Below, piece after piece: positions 13,006 through 23,322 of a DNA stretch of 64,000 nucleotides. Under the pieces are notes generated by a model, which had not been told where the DNA came from, made no database searches, and saw only the letters and a program-made list of their open reading frames with translations. The translations under genes and the position numbers were made by a program. The DNA is taken from contig NC_079910.1 in NCBI RefSeq assembly GCF_024868665.1, positions 7,722,976-7,786,975 on the forward strand, read 5' to 3'. This stretch comes from Triplophysa rosa (lineage: Eukaryota; Chordata; Actinopteri; Cypriniformes; Nemacheilidae). Every line of letters starts with the position of its first letter. The first letter of the stretch is position 1.

Positions 13006-13394
13006 TAAGCACCTGTTCCAAGACACACACGCAGAGACGCTGTTGTGCTCAGAGTGGAAGCAGGAAAGCAGCAACGAGTCACACTTGAGAAACTTGAAAT
13101 AAACTGTGAGCTCAACTTTAAACTGACGATGACAAAAAGCTGTAAGGTTAGCTAACAAGCTGTCTCCCAAACTGACGTTCTCGACGTTTTGATTTGGTGG
13201 ATTGTGACAGCACAAATTCTTAGAAACGATTTAAGAAAACGCCTCAAAGTGTTATCATTGGCTAAACGTTGGTGTTTCGTGTGATATTTTAGGTCACATA
13301 TTTCTGTCAGGTTATTGGTACGTTTTCTATTTACATGTACATTTAGGAATTTGTCACATGCTCTGTAGCGTCAATTTTTGTTTTTGTGCATTAC

Positions 13395-13475
13395 ATTTTT
13401 TATAAGTTTGTATGTTCCCCGGGTCGAACCAGTGACCTTTGTGCTTCTAAGGCAGTGCTTTACTAATTTAGTTAC
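13395..13475 (-). mobile_element. tRNA-like SINE remnant
   Basis: The minus strand holds an A-box-like segment TTAGTAAAGCACTGCCTTAG and then a near-perfect box B GGTTCGACCCGG. No SINE body was recognised, so this is a head fragment or an old tRNA pseudogene. Confidence 0.4.
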
Positions 13476-13617
13476 ATATTTTTGCTACTTAGTTAGAAAT
13501 GTTCACGTCACACATAGAAATATCCTGCATATATTGTACTTTGTGACACACACAACAGACAAAAACATTTAGCATTTTTAGATTTAAAAAAAATATTGTT
13601 CTGTACAATTTATAAGC

Positions 13618-13730
13618 TTTCTTGCCCGTGGGGACCTCAATTTTGGTCCCCTCAGTGACACGAGTCCCCATGAGTTTGTGTGCATTCAAGTCCCCACCGG
13701 ATATAAAAACAAGGCCACAGACACATTTCT
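13618..13730. repeat. GGTCCCC/GTCCCCA-rich dispersed repeat
   Basis: Repeated forward and inverted GGGGACC, GGTCCCC and GTCCCCA motifs occur within about 100 bases (GTGGGGACCTC, TTGGTCCCCTC, GAGTCCCCATG, AAGTCCCCACC). This resembles a dispersed fish repeat, but no ends are defined. Confidence 0.35.
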
Positions 13731-14814
13731 GTTGTATCAGACAGGAGCCGTCCAAAGCATTGCACCTGCCCTACGAGCTCAGATCTGACTGAAGAATGAC
13801 AGGGAGAGAGAAATTCAAAGACGGTCCACAGCAGAGGAAAGGTACAGGGAGGTTAAAGTTCACAGAAGGGTGGAACAAGCCATTAAAATGACATTGTGAA
13901 GCGAGACTTGTCCACTCAGAGCTTTGTGAGTGTGCTGGGTTGTCAAAGTTAAAGAGCTTCTAATAGGATGGGGATGCTGTCGTGTTTATCCTGCCTACCC
14001 CCTCTGCACGCCCACTGTATTGTGGAGGTAGCCCCGCTTTGAGGCCCCACAATGGCTGGAGAGGAGGGACAGATGGGGGTCCCTATGGAAGGGGGCACAA
14101 AAAGAAAGCAAGGTAGGAGGGCCCGACTGTGTGAGAGAGAGCCTGCAGTTAGCTCACACTGATTGCCATGCAAAGTAATGGAGAGTAAAAGAGAAACGGA
14201 TGGGAAAAGTGAGAAAGACATGGAAAAGGGGAGGGGAGAAACGTCACAAAGAGATTTGGAGAGTTGTATAATAATCCGTAAAAGATATGGAATACAGTGC
14301 AAGTCTGAATGTAGCTGGACCCTTTATGAGTTTAAAATAGGGAAAACTAGGGTGGATGACTGATGGATAAGGGTTAATGTATGGACGCGGCTTAAAAGCA
14401 CTATTGGCTGTAGTATGCAGTTTAAAACCTGGGTAAATACTATTGAACGCAAATTGAACCAATGTTATAGATTCTGAGTAAAAAAAATGTTGGCATGATG
14501 GCCAGTCCCTGTTTTCTGTCAATAAAGGTCCCATAAACTGCCATTTTTCTCCACAGATTTTTTTGTACATAGTTTTGGTCATGGTTTTTGAAGTTGAGGG
14601 CCTATCATGCAACCTGTCCATAGTGGTATTTCACCACCTTATACTGTACCAATTTCCAAAATACAGTTCCAGAATTAGGTTACACACACAATGACATCAA
14701 CAACTAAGGATGTGAAAAAGTTGATAGTCCCATACATTACTTTAGGCCCATACATAATTTGTTTTCCCGCTGCTGTTCATAAGAACAGAACATAACAGCT
14801 GACCTGCCATACAG
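13731..14814. other. Intergenic DNA, no gene seen
   Basis: Purine-rich patches lie at about 13795-13860 and 14165-14250. The overlapping open frames are low-complexity. No recognisable gene. Confidence 0.45.
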
Positions 14815-15050
14815 TTTTAAAGATATAGTTTACCTCAAAATAAAAATTCTGTCATTTATTCAAACCCCGTACTGTATATGAATCTGTGGAACACAAAATG
14901 TATTTTGAGAAATATCTCAGTGTTCTTGTGCCCTTTGTTGTTTGGTTACCAACCTTATTCAAAATATTTCATTTTTGTGTTATGCAGAAGAAAAAATCAT
15001 ACAGGTTTGAAAATGATGATTTTTTATTTTTAAGTGAATAATCCCTTTGA
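14815..15050. mobile_element. Inverted-repeat MITE, family 1 (copy A)
   Basis: Degenerate copy of the most frequent element in this window. The left end resembles AAAGGGATAGTTCACCC, with TTCTGTCATTTATTCA inside. The right half is its inverse (TTGGTTACCAAC, ATGCAGAAGAAA, ATACAGGTTTG), ending in ATCCCTTTG. The arms are diverged, so it is an old insertion. Confidence 0.7.
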
Positions 15051-16780
15051 GAGCCACATTATGTCCCTTAAATTTGGCTGGTTGTGCATGTGTTATTTAA
15101 ATACATTCTAATATTTTTTAAACAAGTGGGTCTATTGGCAGAATAGGTCTTTGTTTAGTCTCTATTGGCCCCTGCATCTGAGTTAATCTGTGCCTTTCCA
15201 GGTGAGTCCCTTAGCATTAATTTTGGCTCAGTGTGTCATAAAGGCTGAATGGAGTGGGAGTTGAATTATGTGTGAAAGGAGGGGATGCTGAGCGGAGGTG
15301 AGGCAGGGGTGTGTGGCAGAGCCTCTTCTGGTGTAAGATGAGGAGAGCCGAGGGGGAGGACCCGCGCACAGCAACAGATGGGCCCCAATGGCGCTCTCAG
15401 GTTGTAAACTTTCTGTTGGGAACATCTGTCAATTTGTCCATATGCCACAATCAGAGAGGAGAAACCCCAGTCTCAAACAGTGTGTGGAGTGTGGACACCT
15501 GTCACACCCAGTGATGAGACTGGAAATTATGGACTGTGTTCCAGTATTTGATTTCTCGTTGATGTGGGCATGTAGAATATTATAGCAGGAAAACAAATGA
15601 TTATTGTGAAACGTTAATAAACGTATTTACCCCAGAAAAAATTCAACAAAATATTTTCATTGAAATTGTTCTCACGTCACATTCTCAATGTTGTTTTGTG
15701 TCTGCATCTTGCTATAGGCTATTTTTTGGAGCTTGATATTAATAACAAATGTTCTTTATTTTGAATTTAATTTATGAGTGCATAAAGATGTGTGCTTTTT
15801 TGGGGGTGAATTATTCCTAGCAGAAAAATGCCCAGCGTCTGAGCGCTTCTGGACAGTGTAACATTTAGAACTTCTGTAAAAGAAACTTCTACAAAATGAT
15901 GCAACTCCACGAAATCAAAAATGTGAAACCAGTTCCACACTGTTATTTTGAGAACTTAAGAAGTCTCCTCTGAACTCCTCCTCTAGCAGAGTGTTACATC
16001 ACTTTTTTGTAAAAGTTTCTCATTTTTCTATTTACTCTGTTGCGAGCGGATAAAGGAGAATTAAGCAGTTGATCGGGCTCAGTGTCCAGAGTGTTGCATT
16101 AGACAGTAATCCAGGGCATAGGAAGGGGGAGATGGGATGGCATCCCTAATCCCTCTCCTGGCCCATCTGAAACAAGTATTTTATACAGTTTTCATTATAG
16201 AAGCCTTATACACAGCATTTATCTTAAAGCTTCTTCAACAGGATCTATAGCTCAAACCGTATACTCCTGCACTATATTATAAATGCCACTAAAACCAATT
16301 TAATTTCCTTTAAATTCTTCTCTGGTTGCACTTCAAAAATTAGATACCAAATGATCCACAGTACCAAAACCGACTGAGCCCTCCAGCGACAGACTTTGGT
16401 TTTACCCACAGTTCACCCCAACACTGTCTAGAGTGACAGATGTTACAGGGACAACAGTTGGTATGGAGAGGGAGGGGGTTTGGGACCATCTGCCCAGGGT
16501 CAAGGTTTGGATTGAAGGTCTTGCAAAGAAAAAAAAATGGCTACATAGCTGAAATAGTGTTGAACATTGAGTGGTTTAACGGAATACTCGCACATTTAAC
16601 TCATGCGTCCATATGGTTCAAACAGGCAAAGTCATCAAAGCCAATCTTCAGGGTGTCATGGTATACATGTACAAATGACAAACACGGTTTAACAAATGCC
16701 ATTAGCAATTTAAGTACAAGCAATTCCATCAAGGTGCACAAAACTAGACTCTTGTTGACGCTTTACAAAATTAACTTAAT
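15051..16780. other. Intergenic DNA downstream of birc5, no gene seen
   Basis: Unremarkable sequence. GC-richer at about 15240-15400 with overlapping open frames of no known family. The 116-residue frame at 16440-16790 runs into the birc5 3' UTR and has no domain. Confidence 0.45.
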
Positions 16781-16781
16781 T

Positions 16782-16787
16782 TTTATT
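16782..16787 (-). terminator. birc5: birc5 candidate poly(A) signal AATAAA
   Basis: AATAAA read on the minus strand, about 50 bases beyond the birc5 stop codon. This would give a very short 3' UTR; further signals may exist downstream. Confidence 0.5.
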
Positions 16788-16836
16788 TAAAACAGTAGCA
16801 TACAAAAAGTGAAGTATTAAAAAAAAACAGCAAATA

Positions 16837-16917
16837 TCAAATCAGAGTTCTCAGATTTTCGCTGATGGCATCCACTTTATCACGCAAGTTGGCGATTTTC
16901 ATGTGAGCCATCTTCTT
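16837..16917 (-). CDS. birc5: birc5 coding exon 4 with stop
   Basis: 27 codons including TGA at 16839-16837. It encodes a Lys-rich helix ([18 protein letters not shown]) and ends ENLRTLI. The acceptor has a strong tract (TTTTTTTTCTCTTCCCTCAG). Confidence 0.9.
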   Translation of the reverse strand, partial: KKMAHMKIANLRDKVDAISENLRTLI

Positions 16918-18422
16918 CTGAGGGAAGAGAAAAAAAACACCTTCAAACAGCGAACTTGAAATTAAATCTGATGATTGAATGCAAAACTATATTGTTCACT
17001 TTACACTTACAATGTAGACACGGAGTCTCTCCTGTTCCAGTTGAAAGAACTCAATCGCAGTGACCTCTTCAAATGTCTTTTTCAGGTGAAGAAAAGCGCA
17101 GTTAGGAGAGCGTTTGGCATGCTCGGTCCTTTGACACAGACATTGAGACATTCAGACATTCCCCTGATAGCACACATACATCTGGCTTACGTCTATTTGA
17201 CATCTGCATTTACATCTGCAAGACATCTACAATACATTGTTTGCTGATCTGCAATACGTCTCGGAGATGTCTGCTGTTAGACGTCATATAGACCTCTAAA
17301 TGTCTGTAAGATGTTTATGATTTAGAATGGATGTAAAGCAGCTCTTTCTAAGATGTTTAGCAGATGTTTTTACGCAGCAGATCTCCAGATCTTTAGCAGA
17401 TGTATTACAGACGTTCAGACATCTCCGAGACGTATTGCAGATGAGCAAACTACGTATTGCAGATGTCTTGCAGATGTAAATGCAGATGTCAAATAGACGT
17501 AAGCCAGATGGATTGTGCTATCTGGGTCAGATTCAACTTTATTGTCATTACATATGTACAAGTACAGGGCAACGAAATGTAGTTTTTCAAATGGTAAGAA
17601 CTTTAAAACAGTAGATTTATAGTTCGTTTATTAACAAATAAAGCATCAACATTGTAAAATGTACTCAAGACTAACAAAGTTAGATTATAAAAAGGTGTGC
17701 TTCAGGATGGGGGAGCTCACCAGGGGTTATCATCAGGTTCCCAACCCTCCAACTCTTTGAGACAGTAGAAACAGCAGGCCACGTCTGGCTCATTCTCACT
17801 CGGACAATGTACAAAACCTGCCTTGGCCATCTGAATGAGCAAAAAGGTTTTTTAACAATACATAGACTTTCTGATACAAAGGTGTTAAAAAAAGGTTGAA
17901 GAATTATTTAATTTCAAATAACATCACATGACCAAACGTGAAAAGAAAGTGTTAACAGCATTTTGAATGAATTATATTTACAGATTTTTAATGTTATCAA
18001 AATGCCTGATTATTTTCATTTGTGGCGTTTTAGTCTATTGCCATGTTTGAATGTCAGTGAGGAAAATAAGTAACTTTTGTATATCAGTATGTATTTTTTG
18101 TGGACATCGATTAAGTTCATCTTCAGTATATTTTCCTAAAGGCGTTTTTAGTAAAGCTCTATATGTTACGAGCTCATGCAGCAGACTGAAGCGGGTGCGA
18201 CGACACCGGTTTTCCGGTTCCTGCACGTGACGTTAGGCAAAAAGTCAATTTGGTTCAAAGTAAGTTATCGGTCCATTTCTCTTTCCATACACTCACCAGT
18301 TCTGGTGTACACAGGCAATCCTCTCGAAAAGGCCACTCGGAAAAAGTCTGTAGTCGCTTTTCATAACTGTACATGTGATCAAATGACATGAGACGGGCAG
18401 CCATCACCTCTGGGTTAGACAT
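16837..18422 (-). CDS. birc5: Survivin, baculoviral IAP repeat-containing protein 5 (four exons)
   Basis: Survivin is the BIR subunit of the chromosomal passenger complex with INCENP, borealin and Aurora B. It targets the complex to centromeres and midzone and also restrains apoptosis. The coding pieces are 18422-18297, 17830-17721, 17128-17011 and 16917-16837, giving 144 residues (human: 142). All introns are GT-AG and all junctions keep frame. The middle exons are 110 and 118 nt, as I recall for human BIRC5. One BIR domain spans about residues 18-88, with zinc ligands in C-x2-C-x16-H-x6-C order. A C-terminal helix with [11 protein letters not shown] is followed by charged residues, as expected for the dimer/INCENP-binding region. 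The start at 18422 aligns with survivin; the frame is open for 61 more codons upstream, but those do not resemble the family. Fish have more than one birc5 paralogue and I cannot say which this is. Confidence 0.93.
17011..17128 (-). CDS. birc5: birc5 coding exon 3
   Basis: 118 nt, carrying the last zinc ligands in [11 protein letters not shown] and the start of the C-terminal helix. The donor is ATT|GTAAGT. The acceptor, TGTCAAAG before 17128, has a weak pyrimidine tract, and a palindromic MITE begins only 34 bases upstream of it. Confidence 0.9.
17163..17525. mobile_element. Palindromic MITE with ~65-bp terminal inverted repeats, in birc5 intron 2
   Basis: The left arm (CTGATAGCACAC.., TCTGGCTTACGTCTATTTGA, CATCTGCATTTACATCTGCA) and the right arm are near-perfect reverse complements over about 65 bases. 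The interior is full of CAGATGT/ACATCTG repeats. A related 222-bp copy is at 40495-40716. It has no coding capacity, and the superfamily was not determined. Confidence 0.8.
17526..17581 (-). mobile_element. SINE tail fragment in birc5 intron 2
   Basis: TTTATTGTCATTACATATG, GTACAAGTACAGGGCAACGA and AAATG match the 3' tail of the SINE at 56683-56820. It is heavily 5'-truncated and abuts the palindromic MITE. Confidence 0.65.
17721..17830 (-). CDS. birc5: birc5 coding exon 2
   Basis: 110 nt, beginning [16 protein letters not shown] and carrying the first two zinc cysteines (CFYC) and [12 protein letters not shown]. The acceptor CATTCAG is at its 5' edge and the donor is CCTG|GTGAGC. It ends in phase 2. 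Confidence 0.95.
18297..18422 (-). CDS. birc5: birc5 coding exon 1
   Basis: 42 codons, phase 0 end, donor CTG|GTGAGT. Encodes the N-terminus and the first BIR strand, including [10 protein letters not shown] and CTPEL, matching human RISTFKNWPF and CTPER. Confidence 0.92.
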
Positions 18423-18625
18423 ATCTGAGAACTCATGACCTGCTCCTCTCCTCCACACTATAAACCTGACTGGGTGTGGCTGTTTAATTGGCAGGCTGCT
18501 GTGCATTAATTGACAGCTGACAGCTCCGTAAATTAACAAGTGTTGGATTTCATGAAGCGCTGCCGGCGTATATGACATCAAAATACCGCTAGACCGATTC
18601 GACAACTTAAATATATCCTAAAGAA
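18423..18625 (-). promoter_or_regulatory. birc5: Probable birc5 5' UTR and promoter
   Basis: Sequence directly upstream of the survivin start. A CCAAT box (CCAATTAA on the minus strand) lies near 18485. CCAAT boxes are common in cell-cycle promoters. No unambiguous CDE/CHR pair or TATA box was seen. The start site is not defined. Confidence 0.35.
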
Positions 18626-20110
18626 TAATATACGTAAAACTGAAAACGCGTATAAAAACAAACTTATTTTTCGACAAGTATGCGTAAATGGGCATTGTAC
18701 TGTAAGTCCGCGAACGATATTGCGTGTATGAACATTTCACTCCGTTCAACTTTTTTTTGACACATTACAATAGCAGGTGTACGACTCCCTCTGCTGGACG
18801 AATTTAAAAACAGCAATGCTTTTCAAGCCACTGAATTACCAAGCTTGTGAATTACCAATATGTAATGTTCACTTTGACGGTTTCTTGAGGCGTTATTAAT
18901 AAATGAAGATTAACTTTATGTGATATGTATGTGTAATACCTATGAACTACATATTCAATCAGTATAAGGTATATTTTTAGTGTTCAATGGAAGTTATTTT
19001 TAGAAGCATTTTCAGCATTATATATAGGCCTATTTTGCTTTAATTGAGATTAAAATATGATATTCATCATGCAGAGTTATGTGGTTTAGAAAATACTTCA
19101 TGTCCTACAGTAGTTCACCTCCTAACAAGTGCCATAACGATTATGTCAACAACTACATGTTGTACTAGCTGTTTCGAAACCCCGTGGCTTAACATCACCA
19201 GCTATTTACCGCTTGAAAATCTTGGAGCAAGGTTGTCCCTTCTTGGCCTTGCTAGCCAATTTCTGTAAGCCAACTTAAACCATAAAGTGAGATCATAGTG
19301 AGTGGCGGACAAATTTAATGCTTTGCGGTGTGATCGTTTGGAAGCTGTTTATGACTGTGGTGGGTAAAAGAAGGGGTCCTTTTGCTGTCACTGTGTCCTG
19401 TAACTGTATCTCACACTGCCTGGCTGTTGAAATGTGCTTACCGCTTCAAAAAGTGGCCTCGCCGCCCCTCTTTGCCCTTCTGAAACTTTCCCGTGAGGGT
19501 CATTTATGTAAATCTATATGTGAGTGAAGTATCACTCAACTAGGGTGGTTATATAAAAGAGGATTTTCCTTATTTGATGATTGGTGGCTCGGAGGTTTCG
19601 AAGAATTACAGCTGCTTGTTCTCTGTTTTGTGGTGATAGTTTGTCATGTAATAGTCAGTGTAGGGTTTCAAATCAGACAGGACTTTTGCCGTATTTACTT
19701 CACACTAGAGCTGTCACTCATTCAGAACTCATCATAGATGTTAAGTGGGAATACATCACCATCAGCTGTTGCCTCTAGATGAGATGGTGTCGTGTTGCTT
19801 GTCTTCTTTATTATGTTTACACTTATATTGACCTAGTCAGGCTCAATAATTTAAATTTGTTGTGGAAAACATCATAATGACAATTGCTATTTTATTTATT
19901 CTTTTTTTTTAAACAAAAAAGTATTGACCTTGGTACAAAAATATAGTCTGTATATTATGCATTGTGGTGCAAGAATATAGCCTATGGTTTAACCATTATT
20001 ATCTTTTTTGTAAATATTTTGAAAGTGTAATGTACCAAGACAGATTTAAACCCCATGTCCCCATGAGCTCCAATATGACCAGAGTTTTTCATGATGTTCT
20101 TCTTCAGTTG
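18626..20110. other. Divergent intergenic DNA between birc5 and znf385a
   Basis: Separates the minus-strand birc5 start from the plus-strand znf385a upstream region. Short open frames at 19044-19778 show no family. I see no repeat with confidence. Confidence 0.45.
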
Positions 20111-20113
20111 CAG

Positions 20114-20313
20114 GCTTCCGAAACATCACTGGACCCATCCACAGAAAAGAGAACTCTGTGGCTCCATTTATCACCTAATCTGAAAATCGCTGCTCTACAT
20201 GCATCAACAAACTTGTCCATATTGTGAAATCAGGTCTTGATGTTCCGGCTGGATTTCATCACAAGACTAAAGCCTCTAGCTACTAAGTCCCACTCCATCT
20301 TCCCAGCTGTCAG
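20114..20313 (+). other. Possible untranslated exon upstream of znf385a
   Basis: A pyrimidine-rich acceptor-like run (TTCTTCTTCAGTTGCAG) ends at 20113. A donor-like CAG|GTATGT follows 20313, bounding 200 nt with no long frame through. Splice-like flanks alone occur by chance in 64 kb, so this is weak. Confidence 0.15.
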
Positions 20314-20559
20314 GTATGTATCTCACGCTCGGTCCATACTGTATCTCTCAATCCCAATCCAAGTTTTCATTGACACTTGATTCTCCGCTCTCCGTTTCTT
20401 CTCCCACCCTCCCTGCTTCGTTCTTCTCCTCTCCCCCTACTCACTTATTAGGATCCTGGTGTGATAAGCGGCTGGAATCTCTTGCACTTGTCCTGTATTC
20501 TCAGCGTGGTGAGATTGAAAGGGGGAAAGTGGGATGGGCCAGCAGATGGAAACGCATGT

Positions 20560-20816
20560 CTCGCTGACCGTGCGCAGGAGAAACCTTCTCTGTGACTCTC
20601 GCAATTGACCGAAGTTCTTCAGGACTATTTTGGCTCCTCATTCAAATATCTCAGCTCAAGGAACAAGGCTGCCCGGGTGCTCCGTTGTTCATGCCAGCGA
20701 AGGTTTCCACTGGGAATTTGCGGTGTCGGGGTGCAAGCGGAAAGATCCTCGGAGACGGAAAGAGGAGAAGGGAAGACAGGAAGTGATAGAGGAAGAGGAT
20801 TTAATGTGGGGCACAG
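20560..20816 (+). CDS. znf385a: Candidate alternative first exon of znf385a (coding part 20804-20816)
   Basis: The purine-rich, more GC-rich stretch ends ATG-TGG-GGC-ACA-G followed by a consensus donor GTAAGG. The coding part is 13 nt, in the same phase as the 10-nt piece at 29089. Joined to exon 2 at 61416 it would give an isoform beginning MWGTGSINR in place of MIIGSINR. An acceptor is not needed if this is a transcription start exon. The exon start at 20560 is a guess. Matching phase plus donor is suggestive; transcript data would decide. Confidence 0.4.
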
Positions 20817-20819
20817 GTA

Positions 20820-22885
20820 AGGCCATCCATCTATATCCAATTCTGCTGGCAGTCTCCTGTGAACACATATGAGATAAAACTGCTTTCCATGGAGATCCAT
20901 TTTGCTACATGTGCAGAAATGTACGGCTGCACTTTAAATACGGGCTTGGAAAAACAACACTAATGCACCATATTCCGTATTTTCAAGGTTGAAATTGTAA
21001 ATATGTATATACGGCATAAGCGTAGGACATAGATTGATTGCTTCTGGAGATGTGATACATCTGAGCCTGTGGTCAACGTCTTGTCCTCTTATGTCAGTCT
21101 TGTCATTAACAAGATTGTATTTCATGTAAAGAATTTGAACACACTTTGCTGTAATCAGCAGTCGGACAGCTGCTTTGTTGTCATGTTTAACGCCAGTAAA
21201 GCTTAAATGAGTTTGATCTGAGATGTTGTGTATATCAGAATGTCAGGGCCATAGACAGTACAGAACCCGGCGGGTCACTCAGCACAGCCTAGCAATGAAC
21301 TGCTTGTATTTTTTTGTGTATGTCTGTGCACATTCCTGCAGGCTTTTTGCTAACATGTGTGTGTGATTGAGTGCGCTAACAGTTTTAGATGTAATTTTGC
21401 CCACGGCCAGTAATAACCTATAGACTGTGAAAAGCACGGCTGGACTGACCTTTCAAATGTATCTTTGGTCCTATAATAATTTATTTCAATGTGAAGGACA
21501 TCAGCTATACAAAAGAAAGGAACAAACTCAGCAAGGATGCTTTTTGTGACTTTTTAATATCAGCACTTGGAAATAAAGTTTTAAAGGTCAGTCTGCTTTA
21601 AAGACTGGAGGTTTATTTAGCAATATTCATACATATTGGAGTGTGAGCCTTTCCAATATGTTTTCAGCCAGTTTCCTGCTTAAACCAGCAGTTTTGAAAC
21701 CTTTTGGAGTTAGAACAAGAGCGGTCTGTTTCTTTTTCGTGAATGATCAATTATTTCACTGACCAGCTATAATGAATCGCTTTGCCACGCATCTTCACAC
21801 AGGCTTTTAACATGCGCGTTTGACGCGATTACTGAAGTTCTTTGAATGTTTGTGGGTATATGCAAGCATGTGCATACTAGAAAGTGTCTATATGTTCAAG
21901 GCTTGATGTTTGCTGAGATGGATGGGTGTAGACACGGTATTGGGAGGGTCTCTGTCGTCTGCCAGAGGTGTGAAATTAGCATCCCTGTGAGAGAGAAAGT
22001 GACAGTCAACTTCAACATTCCCCTCACAGAGCTGTCCATTTGGAAACCTCTCATCCCTCGAAAATATTTCCAGAAATCTTTCCTTCTTGTTGCAGAGGCA
22101 CCTAACTGATATGGATCCACTTTTGATCAATATTCTAATTTTAGTCTGATCATCCCCTGTCATGCAAACAGATACTCATAGACCCACTGCTGGCTCTGTG
22201 CTTTTCAAGGGCATGGACGCAGAACACTGAAGGGCTCAGGCATATTTAATGAACTTTAAAATCAAACCCTTTTAAACTTACACTTTACGTGCACTATTTG
22301 TCAAACGATTATATTATATATATAATGTCGATTATTTGTAGCCATAAGTAATGCGAGAAATTTACGCAGTGTAATAAATTATATCTTTAAATGTCACATC
22401 GTTCAGACTTCTCAAATGAACAGTGTTATTGATAGACATTGATTTGAAATCTCTGATGATCGATAACTGCTGCTTTTCCCTTTGCACTCGTTACTCTGGG
22501 TTATTATGGTTGTATGGTCCTTGCCATCCTTTGACCTTTCAGTGCAGTCTCTAAATTCACCACCCCTCCGCCAGCACACACACATTGCTGATATATACTG
22601 TACAGTATGTCCTCAGAGCACATGGTATGTACGCTTTCTCAACAGATAAAAGCCAAGCTCACTTTACGTTTGTTTTGGGCACTTGGAGTTGGGTTGTGAA
22701 ATATACCTCCTCTATTCATACATACCAAAGGGTCAAGTAGACCATATAGAACAGGTCGTGTGAGATGACTGGAAAGAGAAATGACCTTGGCTTTTTGCTA
22801 TCAGTTTTATGCTCTAGAAATGTATTTACGTTATTGATTTTATTCATCACTGGCACTTTAAATAGTTGTAGCAAATTCACGAAAA
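20820..22885 (+). other. Possible alternative znf385a intron, no gene seen
   Basis: Gene-free and mostly unique-looking. The open frames on both strands at 21846-22163 have no recognised domain. Confidence 0.4.
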
Positions 22886-22890
22886 TAGGC

Positions 22891-23322
22891 TTAAAGGGAT
22901 AGCTCACCCCATTCTGTCATGAATTACTCACTCTGTAGTTGGTATTCAAACCTGTATAAATTTCTTTGTTTGATTGAACACAGAGAAAGATATTTGGACG
23001 AAGGCTTGTAACCAAACAGTTTTTGGACCCCATTGACTACCATAGTAGGAAAAATGACAATGGTAGTCAAAAGTGCCCCAGAACGGTTTGCTGTTCTACA
23101 TTCTTCGAAATATCCAATCTTGTGTTCAACGAAACAAAAAAATTATAAAGTAATTTTTCCTACTATGGTAGTCAATGGGGTCCAAGAACTGTTTGGTTAC
23201 AAGCATTCTTCCAAATATCTTTCTCTGTTTTCATGAGAACAAAGATATTTATACAGATTTAGAACAACTCGAAGGTGAGTAAATGATTACAGTTTTTTTT
23301 TTGGGTGAACTGTCCCTTTAAA
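22891..23322. mobile_element. Inverted-repeat MITE, family 1 long subtype (copy B)
   Basis: Starts TTAAAGGGATAGCTCACCC and ends TGGGTGAACTGTCCCTTTAA, its inverse. Internal arms around CCATTGACTACCATAGTAGG pair with CCTACTATGGTAGTCAATGG. It shares AGTGCCCCAGAACGGTTTGC with copy H at 49094, defining a longer subtype. The right end carries AAGGTGAGTAAATG, a splice-donor-like string. Confidence 0.85.

Noticed and set aside
16975..17247. 90-codon plus-strand frame over birc5 exon 3
   Set aside because: It is antisense to a well-supported survivin exon and continues into a MITE.
18423..18605. In-frame 61-codon extension upstream of the birc5 start
   Set aside because: The frame is open, but the residues do not resemble survivin, and the family N-terminus aligns from the ATG at 18422. 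It is more likely 5' UTR or promoter.
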